Source of the DNA: Trileptium ribeirensis
Lineage: Eukaryota; Nematoda; Enoplea; Enoplida; Thoracostomopsidae
DNA length: 64,000 bases
NCBI GenBank assembly: GCA_030248225.1
Contig: JASANE010005040.1
Span: forward strand, 1 to 64,000
Reading direction: 5' to 3'
Below are positions 55,414 through 64,000 of the stretch, piece by piece (position 1 is the stretch's first letter; each line of letters begins with the position of its first letter). The position numbers and the translations under genes are program-made. Under the pieces are notes generated by a model that saw only the letters and a program-made list of their open reading frames with translations, did not search any database and had not been told where the DNA came from.

Positions 55414-57172
55414 CAGTAAGTAACCGGAACTGAAGCTGAAACTAATTTTAGCTAGAATCAAAGCCGGAACCTGGTGTTATTCATAAGTAAAAATAAACGG
55501 ACGATCGTATTAATGATCTCCTTGTTTGTGAACGATGGATATATAGGTTATTGAGCCGCATGAACGCGATTGTTTTACTGCTTTAAAACTACATTGCGTG
55601 ACTCGTTACTCCATGTGGTGTTGAGAGGGGTTTCAATGATAAATTCCGTTAAAATTCCGTTAACAAAATTGTGAGGTTTTGACATTTTTTGTAAACAGTC
55701 GAACGTTGAGGGCTAGATTATTTCGCTATGTTTTGGTGTAACTGGATACCACAATTAGCAGCCATCTCGGAAAATACTAGGGCTATGCGAATGATATCCT
55801 GTTTCCAGAGCATTCCAATACGTTGATATTTTGTGGCGACAGCCAACATGTAAGGGAATAATCGCGTCATGTAAGTGAATATTACATTAGAAAGTTTTTG
55901 TCAAATCGGAAACACCCGAACAATATTGAGGGAATGATCCCGATGTGTGAGTACATGAGAAAGTTTTTATCTCAGCTGGAAACAAGGTTTTTCTGGGTCC
56001 ACAGGTGGCTCTGGACACAAATTTTTTTACGTGGACCCAAAAATTTTGCTGGACTCAGGGCAGTTTGGGATTCGGAGACATTGGGTTGGCTAATAAATTT
56101 TATTAGGTTTGCGTTTGCTTTGGATCATACGTAATAAGAAATATCTTCATAACATAAATATCAACTTACGTAATAAGCAGATTAATACAGTCTAAAAAGA
56201 TATACAAAATATAGTTAGCGTGCTGGAACTCTACAAACCACATATACTGTGCCCCTGACAAAGGCGTACTTGAAATTTGGTCCAATCTTTTGTAGTTGGA
56301 GGTGGTGTAAATTTTGTTTGTCTATGCAATTACGTTTCGTTATTGTGTAAACATCCGTGAAATTCTCGGGCCAAACATTGTAAATCTGGACCCAGTGTTT
56401 AGGATCGGGGCCTAAAAGAAATTTGCTGGATCTAAGATGCGTTTTGAAAAATACCCTGGTTGGAAAACTGTACACGATTAAGGGAATAATCTTGACGTTT
56501 AAGGATACGATCACGTCATGGCAATATAAAGCACTAAAGCAGCTCAAATTATCACCTTTTTAACGTAATTAGTACGTTTATTATCTTGTGTTCAGTGTAC
56601 TTGAATACATTTAGATTCTGTGCCGACATTTAAGCCAGCATTTAATCCAATACTTTCAATTTAATCTATATCAAAATAGAAAATATCCGAACAATAATAT
56701 TAAGGGAATAATTACGACATTTAAGGAAATGATCCCATCATTTAAAGATTAAAATAATTATTGTTGTTTGTGGCAATATACTATGCAAGAACCTTTGAGC
56801 AATGACATAGCTAACAAATTCGGGTCTAAGGAGTACTTGAAAAATAGTTATAAATATATTAGAGTTTGATTGATTGCTGTTACCTCTTTATACAGTCACT
56901 GATAAAAATATGTGCGCAAACAATGGATGCAATTATGTTTGTCCGAGTCTGGACGAACTTGCGTCCGTTCGTGTCTACACTTAATAAGAATAGTGCTGCA
57001 CTAATGGTGTAGTTTGTTACATAAGTTTGACTAGGAAATGTAAAAGTTTTATTACAAGTTTCGACATGCTGCTATCCAGACATTTTAAAACAGAAACTTC
57101 GATTCCGACAAAAATTACCCGGAACCGGATTAACCCGAATTTTACCGGAGCGGGAATTCCGAATACGTCCTG
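55414..57172. mobile_element. Possible old hAT-like element related to the CCGGAA family
   Basis: CAGTAAGTAACCGGAACTGA at the left and GGAATTCCGAATACGTCCTG at the right resemble the ends of the elements at 13202 and 39218. The flanks TTGTTGAG and CTTTCGAG match at only 5 of 8 positions, and the interior is not obviously similar. The two ends may belong to separate relics. Confidence 0.4.
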
Positions 57173-57489
57173 CTTTCGAGGTAGTAATGACCAAGAGGTA
57201 GGTGAAATAACGATTCTTGTATGGCGGAGTTGTAAAATTCCCAATCCCATTCGTTTCCGCTTCTTTCATTATACTCGATCATGCTCGTTTTTCATAGATA
57301 TGTTTTCCCTGGTTGTGATTTTATTTTCTAGCAATCCGTTCCAGAATAAGGGAGTATAAGCGTTTTAGACATTTGCTTTGCTCATGTTTATCTTTGTTAT
57401 CCATGTTCAGCAACCTTTTAACCGATGCACGCTACAGTGCTCACCTAGGTTATATTTTTCGCTTAATTAGGCGCAATTTACAGTATGTA

Positions 57490-57650
57490 TGTAACTGTCG
57501 GTCGCTCCAAAAATGACCTTCGCTTGCAAGTCTCGCTAGACTCGCTCGAAATGAATTTGTTCTAAAAATAGAATTTGCTATTAATTTAAATAGTTTCGAA
57601 ATCGTGAATCGCTCGAAATGCTACGGTCATTTTTGGCGAGCACTATACAT
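57490..57650. mobile_element. MITE with Tc1/mariner-like ends, copy 2
   Basis: CTCCAAAAATGACCTTCGC at the left and GCTACGGTCATTTTTGGCGA at the right are inverted. The right end, GGCGAGCACTATA, reads TATAGTGCTCGCC on the other strand, like Tc1/mariner termini at a TA site. The core is shared with 46370-46545. Confidence 0.75.
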
Positions 57651-59636
57651 CCAAATAGTGATCTGATGCTCAAAATATTAAAACCACAGGGGTACTTTAC
57701 GCCTAAATTGAAAATTTCATTTTTCTTTACGGTCGGACAAAACATGGCAGGTGCAACGACTCAACGCCACAGCAATTTATTGGAATTTCAATTCCTCTTG
57801 CAATAAAATATCCATATACATCTGATACAGTTTCGATGCATTGGACGTGCAATGTTTGTTCGAAATATTTGTGTTGACCAAGCATAATTGTTCACAAAAA
57901 TGCTCCATGTCAAAAGCAAATGATAAATAAAAATAATTCACATTGGGAGTGTGACGTGGGCACGGAGCGTGTTTATTTCTTTTTTGCGCAAAGAATCTTA
58001 GACGAAAAATTAGTAGAAATAAAGTGGAACTGCATGTAAACATTCTTTTTAACGATATTAACACAAATAACTACACACATATCCTACTGAATTATGCATA
58101 ATGTTCTTCTTGTTGGCAAGCTTACCAGCAGACCTAGTATTATGGTTTTTTATAAATCCGCAATTATGTTTCAATTAAAAATTGACGAATATGTTTTCTT
58201 CTAGTTTTTAAACACCACTGTTAAACATTCTGCGATATGACTAAAATGACTATCTATATCTTGATTCTACTTTGTAGGTGTTTTCTAAACCCTCTCCTTC
58301 CAAAAATTGAAAATATTTGAGGACACGCTTTCATTTTGACGAATGGAAATTCAACATTATATTTGCAGTATATATGTGCAGTGCTCGTCGCGGTTGACTG
58401 TCGCTTTACGAGCGAGCGCGCAACCAGCGAAAAACAAACAAAGTAGTAAAACGTTATTTTCCCAAGAGTAATTTGCGGGTAAGGAACAAGCGAGTCCCGG
58501 TTCGTACATAGTTGTTGCGAATACTGTACGCTTGCTAGAGTCACCGACAATCTTTCGCCGCTATCTCAATATGTGATAGTAATTTTTGAATCGTTTTACT
58601 TGTACATATATGTATTTTGCTCCGGACAATGCGATATATACATGAGTGTAGTTGTTTTCATCCAAAACGTTAAAAAACTTTGTTTCCGCTGATCTCAATG
58701 GTTCAAACGTTGTCAACTGGTGCTATAATGTATATTAAGGTTATTCCTCGTCGGAAATTACTGTTTGCTCGCGCGCGAAACGAAAATTTTATATTCAATT
58801 TAATGGATAAAGAACTGCGCTCGTTCGTCAGATAAACGGTAAACATGTGCCCATTGTTGGCGAGCGCTGTAGTTGTAGTAATATGCAGACGAACTTTGTA
58901 TTGGTAACGCAATTTGCTCTGGACTGTAGAATCTTACCGAAAAAATCAAGCTTGTAAATTCAACAGCAGCAGAAGTCGGTCAATCGTCCGTGCAAGGAAG
59001 TATGATTGTTTTAAGGCTACTGTTGGCGTTGTTATTATTCTTTGCATGGGGTAATAAAACAGTTTGGTATGCATATTTGAAGGTGCAGAGCTTTTAAATA
59101 GATATCATGAGTAAAAATTAGCCATGTATTAAATAGTAATTTGTTCCTGGTGGTTTGTTTTCTTCCCTTTTTTACAACGGGTGTCTCTGGGTGAATCGAA
59201 TATATTTCTTACTATTTATATGTATGAAAAAGCTACAACAATGGCGGACAATAATAGACAAGTTGAACGTAAAACGCTAACGCACGAATGTCGTCTTATT
59301 TATAATTGAGCATTGTCGCGTTTATTTATTAGGGAACGTGTTAACGAACAAACAAAATGTGTTTTATAAACAAATTTTCTGAAGTAGCGTTGGCATGTCA
59401 AATTTTCAGCTCAAAATTTGCTGGAAATAATTTGAAACAACTCAGCTGCAGTTTGTTCTTAAATAACGTGGCAAATGACGGTGCTCCTAAATTTTCCACA
59501 TTTTTGCAATATATAATTTGTAAAATTTTACTTCAAAAATTTTTAGTATTTGAATTTAGAATGTAGTGAGTGAACCGACTGAAGCTAAGATTTCATACTT
59601 AGCCGGATTTGACGATTTCCGTTTTTAAGGGTGATT
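57651..59636 (+). other. Dynactin intron 12, no gene seen; possible MITE at 58380-58872
   Basis: CAGTGCTCGTCGCGGTTGAC at 58380 and TGTTGGCGAGCGCTGTAG ending about 58872 are inverted and resemble the same Tc1/mariner-like termini, enclosing about 490 bp. Nothing else is recognised. Confidence 0.4.
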
Positions 59637-60979
59637 GACACGCATAACGCAACTTTCGCCGCCATCTACCCCCCAAAAAAATACAAAAATAGCGGGTCGC
59701 TAAAGCATCCTGGAGAATCACGTCATTTATTGTATCTAGACGACCGATGTAGATATCTGGGTCAAATTAGGTTTATTTTGTAGAGCAAATAAACCTCTGA
59801 AACCTCTTGTGCTAGCCGGTTTCTCAGGATGTGAGATTTGAATCACACGGGATTTAAATGGGCTCACAAGATCCAAAAATACACGAAATTGCAAGCACGG
59901 TAACAATCGCAATCAAGGGTACATTAAATTCCAATGCAGAAGATATCGAACGATATCGCAATTATTGATCGACTTTCGTTCGAGCGAAATTCGTTAAATT
60001 CAACGTAAACTAACATTTTTATTAAATTAAATTTTCTTATTTTACCCCAGTCAAACTTCATTAAATTAATCACAAACGACCGCTTCTCCTTCAAGCAAAA
60101 ACGATCGACAACAAACGGAAACTTCGTTGATGTTTGAGCAGTTAGATCTGATTGTACATAACTGTATTTCAGTAAACGAGCTAGTCAAAGCCAAAAATAT
60201 AAGTAAAAAAGCAATCGAAATTGGGACGATTTCGAATAAACAAAATTTCGACCATTAGAAAATTTGGGCTGATTTCGATTAAAATGAACTTTAAATTTTA
60301 TTCGAACTCGATAGTTTTCGATTTTCCCACAATTAAATAAATTTCAAAATCGTAAAATTTCGATTATTTTCTATTAAACGAAATTTCGATTGCGATAAAA
60401 CGAAATTTAGGTTGATTACGATTTAGATTTTGATCGTTTTCGATTCCACTTTTTTGGCGGCCTATTGTGTATGGGTGGTTTTGCTCTCATTTGTAGTGCA
60501 ACTTATCCTCAAATCGTGTGCTGCTATTCTAATTAGTGTTGCTACAGTATGTTTCGGTGAGTCCATGACACCGAGTATACCGAAAACGGCAATATCTCCG
60601 CAACCGTTCGAACTATGTGGGTGTTTTTGGTGTCATTTTGTAGAGCAATTATTTTCTATATATCTGAATTTTTTATTGTTTATGCTGCAGGGTTGGCTCA
60701 AAACGGGCCTTAGAATGGGCCCATGTTACCCAAAATATACGAAAAACACAATTTAGAGCAATAGCTGTTAGAGCTATATAGATGTGTTGGTCGCATTTGG
60801 TAAAGCAATTTTCCTCATTTGTTTATGTATCTGCACACTGTGACGCCTTAAGCGCGGATATGTATCTTGTTATCTATTTGTTCAAGCAAGATGACTTATG
60901 TTCAGTCATTTTGTAACTTAACTTGATATTCAATATAGCTGTGCACGTCTCGATTAATTACATATTCAACACTCAAAAT
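59637..60979 (+). repeat. Dispersed intronic repeat family, copy 2, left part
   Basis: It starts TTGACACGCATAACGCAACT like 27290. It includes a copy of the 54978 AT-rich repeat (59937-60175) and two tandem units with CCGAAAACGGCAATATCTCC and GGGCCCATGTTACCC. It ends AATTACATATTCAACACTCAA, where the hAT-like element is inserted. The right remainder resumes at 63466. Confidence 0.7.
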
Positions 60980-63457
60980 TAGTGATGGGCAGGGATATGT
61001 TTTACCATATTCTAGTATAATTGTCGGATACTATAATACGGATATGGACAACCATATCCTAAAATTTCAAACTTATTTAAAGTTCAAAAACTGTATATCA
61101 AGCTTTGTCATTCACTATTACAGGTGTATCAAAGATGTAATAAGTAGTTGAGGAATAAACTACTAGTTGAGGCATAAACAAACATTGGTCTTCTGATAAT
61201 TTTGCACTAATATTTTTTGCTATTAACTTATATACACTAAGCCTTTAGTAAACAGTGTTTAATAAATTTATAGTGAACAACATTTTATGTTTTATTAGAT
61301 AGATCCAGAATTAGTGGAAATAATGTGGGATATTTTTTATATCATTGGGATTCGATATGATGCCAGGGAATCGCCTGAACCCAGCTGTAAACCAGACAGA
61401 CGGAATTGGCAATGGTTGCCAGCTTGCTAGCTAAGTTCAAGTAACCGGGTTAAATACCTAGTTGGACAGAAAGTGGAAGTCTCAAGATATGTATAAAGTA
61501 ATGCTTTTTTTTGTTCAAACTACGATATATTCCTCAAAACATCTCGCGATAGATTTTTAAATATTTCTTGGTGTGTAAGATACTTTTACACAAAGTATAG
61601 AAACCTTTTACCCTTTTATCGCATGTAGCTGCTGTTCTACAATAAAACATAGTGCAATAACATAGTTCTTTGTGCAGCTTAATGTTATGTGGAGCTTTAT
61701 GGATCCGAGCAACAGCGTCGTCGCAGCTCAATGGTTAGCGAGTCAACTCTAACACAATCAGCTAGGGTACGGGAACAGTTTGTTCAACGATAATCGAAAT
61801 GCAAATTAATGCATGAAGCAATGGATTAAACAGAGTAAAATAGGGCCAGCATGGTCAATAAAACAGGATAGGCCATGCTGAGATAGATAACATGAGTACA
61901 TTTATCAACGCTATACATGCACTAAAGGTTTTTCTCACTACTATTGTAAATTTGAAACATCAAAGGTCGATTTCAGAAATATGAATAATTCAATAACCAA
62001 CTCATAACGGAAAAAGCAAAAACGTGCAACTCTCAAAAGAGCATGAGTCCGAAAAATACACAATTTCGACGTGTTTTTCTGTTAGAATTCGACATAAATC
62101 AAAAATTGAGAAATTTTGACCCGCACTGTTAGCTTTTCGGTGAAAGTACTGTACGACACCGCGATTCACATCATATAATCACATATTAACATGTATATCT
62201 GATGTGTCACAGCCGTCGGTGGTGAAGGTAATATTTTATATCATTCAGCGAAAGAAAAATACATTAGTTTCTGGGTCTATCGCTCCTATGTATATTGTTC
62301 TTTGCTCTAACCATAAATTTTGCATTCGCCCAGAAAATTGATTTTCGATAAAATATACAGCTCGATTCAGTATATACCTGAAGCTACTACAATGCTTCAC
62401 CGGGACCGTTAGGGTTATTGTTGAAACATTTTTCGATTGAGCCAGAATTTTTGTTCGGTCAGTTCGTAATCGAAGTCATAAATAGTATCAAATTGTCACC
62501 CCCATAATTTCTTAATTGAAATTTCGGGGTTGCCGGAGCTGTGGCGTCAGCCGAAAAGATACAATCCTATTGCATCCATTAATAAGCTTTAGGGGCATTA
62601 CATATTAAAGCTTTGAATATGTGGCTAAAGTGGATGGGGCAGGTCATTCAAATTCGTTTAATTTGTATTTTAGTACAAATTTTGATCAAATTTTATGCCA
62701 TTTATGGGTTATATTACTGAGTGAAAACAAAAAATTGTGGCAAAAGGCTACGATCCGGGGGAGCACAAAATTTTGCCAGCGACATGAACCGCGGAACAAC
62801 AGGTTTTTGCTGGGAACGCTTGAAAATTCCAGTCTCCCACACTACCACACAGTTTGGAGAGCCCAGTATTTATGTATGACTAGTTTTCATATAGCCGAAC
62901 GACAACCACGTCTACCTAAGAAATCTCGCACAGCTTTTGTGAAGAAAAGGTAACCATACCACTGGTGCACCGATACATCTATTCGTGTCTCTTTCCTTTT
63001 ACGAACTCGCACCTTGTTTTGACGTCGTACTGACATGAATATATTCTCAGTGTTAGGGTGTTTCGTTTCTACGTAATATCCGCCGGTCACCATGTGATTT
63101 TCAGTCATAAAGGTCAATGACAGCCGAAAAAGTCACAATCTGTTCAGGCTAGAATATGAAGTGTTGTGGATTTCCAACTGATCAGTAAGCCGAGACGACC
63201 AAACGAAGTCTATTCGTCTCCTCAGCTTAAGGCTAATATAGCATACTCTAATATTAACCGCCTAAAACCAAAATGTATTGATATAACGACAAATCATTTC
63301 GGCATTCTCGAATCAAGGATTTGTCGTTCTTTACAAGAAAAAATTTGTGCCTTGCCAGGAAATGCAATGTTAGGATATCCGAATTATCCCGACGTCGCGG
63401 ATCAAGACCAATCATATTCGGATATCTAGAATATTCGGATATCCTTGTCCATCACTA
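60980..63457. mobile_element. hAT-like element, 2,478 bp, no transposase seen
   Basis: The left end TAGTGATGGGCAGGGATAT and the reverse complement of the right end, TAGTGATGGACAAGGATAT, are inverted repeats of hAT type. The flanks are CTCAAAAT (60972-60979) and CTCATAAT (63458-63465), an 8-bp duplication with one mismatch. The paralogous repeat at about 28290-28320 has no insertion at this point. Open frames (61731-61534 minus, 62621-62953 and 63166-63429 plus) show no hAT transposase motifs. It also contains the truncated MITE ending at 62866. Confidence 0.85.
62600..62866. mobile_element. Truncated MITE of the CTGGGCTCTCC family
   Basis: Its right end GTTTGGAGAGCCCAG, the GGGGGAGC.CAAAATTTTGCC block and a TTTTGATCAAATTTT block match the 36269-36623 element in order. 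The left terminal repeat is not recognisable, so it is truncated or diverged; the start is approximate. Confidence 0.65.
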
Positions 63458-63465
63458 CTCATAAT

Positions 63466-64000
63466 TCACCACATTGGCGACAAGGCAAGCTACTAGTTAT
63501 TCTGGCGATGTTTTGTTATTCATAACTACGGTTAGCGTTCAACATACAACAAATTCTTTGAAATAAGGTAAATTAATTTCAGATTTTGATAAAATATTGA
63601 GCTAAAATTTAAACTTGTGGAAGCAACTTTATGTTCATTTTTTCACAATTATTTTTGTTTGTGACTATGATAAACACAAAAGCTTCGCAGAGACCTTTGG
63701 ATTTCCAATATATAATATCGAAGATTCTATGTGGTTTTGTATACGTTTTCGAAGATTTGATAATTTGCTTGTTCCTCAACATCGAGATGAATTTATTTAA
63801 TCGCCTTTCTGCTGCCATCGGTCAAGGTGTAAAGATTCTAAATTTTTGTAAGCGCGGTACAATAAAATTCCAACTAGGCTAAGGTGCCATTACCAAGCTT
63901 GTTTTTAGTATACGTTACGCAGCCCGTACGTGTACAATTACTACAGTAGGTATTAGTAGTATCAGTAGAATTATAATGGAGGCGTATGCAACACATAACC
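63466..64000 (+). other. Intron 12 to window end, right part of repeat then nothing recognised
   Basis: The first ~70 bases continue the dispersed repeat (CACCACATTGGCGA..AGCTACTAGTTAT, compare 28311-28345). The remainder is AT-rich with short chance open frames. Confidence 0.45.

Noticed and set aside
61710..61790. tRNA-like stretch (GCAGCTCAATGGTTAGCGAG, then GGGTACGGGAACAG)
   Set aside because: The first part resembles an A box and D arm, but no acceptor stem pairs and the B box is poor, so neither a tRNA nor a SINE can be supported.
53481..64000. Further dynactin exons
   Set aside because: I looked for the conserved acidic segment that follows exon 12 in relatives and for short coiled-coil exons with matching phase but found none I could defend.
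1..64000. CRISPR arrays, bacterial operons, rRNA genes
   Set aside because: The DNA is clearly eukaryotic; the tandem arrays seen have diverged units without unique spacers, and no rRNA core sequences were recognised.

Overview
The window is nuclear DNA of an animal, most likely an invertebrate. It carries spliced exons with GT..AG introns, BEL/Pao and Ty3/Gypsy retrotransposons, a LINE with an RNase H domain, and hAT and TA-flanked inverted-repeat elements. It is AT-rich and repeat-rich. I cannot name the species. No intact transposon gene and no RNA gene is supported.

From 1 to 9.2 kb there is a nested repeat complex. A large imperfect palindrome (arms 1-2814 and 3879-6680) holds outward-facing copies of a LINE reverse-transcriptase fragment and of an unclassified element, here called X. 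The clearest X copy (5554-7893) has TGT..ACA ends and a 5-bp duplication (CGTAT). It splits the LINE frame so that removing it and one duplication restores the frame from RT into RNase H (7894-9159). The 3' half of X contains 791 consecutive bases with no cytosine on the + strand.

From about 9.4 to 16.4 kb lies a decayed + strand Gypsy-like element: a gag-like region with a 21-bp (7-codon) tandem array, capsid-like, Gln-rich and protease-like parts, and pol up to the start of RT. A 1,148-bp non-autonomous hAT element interrupts it. From 21.8 down to 16.7 kb on the - strand is a decayed BEL/Pao pol (protease, RT, RNase H, integrase, DUF5641-like end) followed by a frameshifted SGNH-hydrolase-like domain.

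From 23,280 to the right edge, the + strand holds the 5' part of one gene for dynactin subunit 1 (p150Glued). Twelve coding exons with consistent phases give about 525 residues: the CAP-Gly domain, a Ser/Pro/Lys-rich linker and the first part of coiled coil 1. The rest of the gene lies to the right of the window or in exons I could not see. The introns (0.4 to more than 10 kb) are filled with repeats: a ~350-bp tandem repeat, ~170-bp satellite-like arrays flanked by a shared end module, a ~1-kb dispersed family, several small inverted-repeat elements, a Pao element reduced to LTRs plus an integrase tail, a hAT copy inside one of those LTRs, and a 2,478-bp hAT-like element. In two cases a paralogous copy elsewhere in the window shows the unoccupied insertion site.
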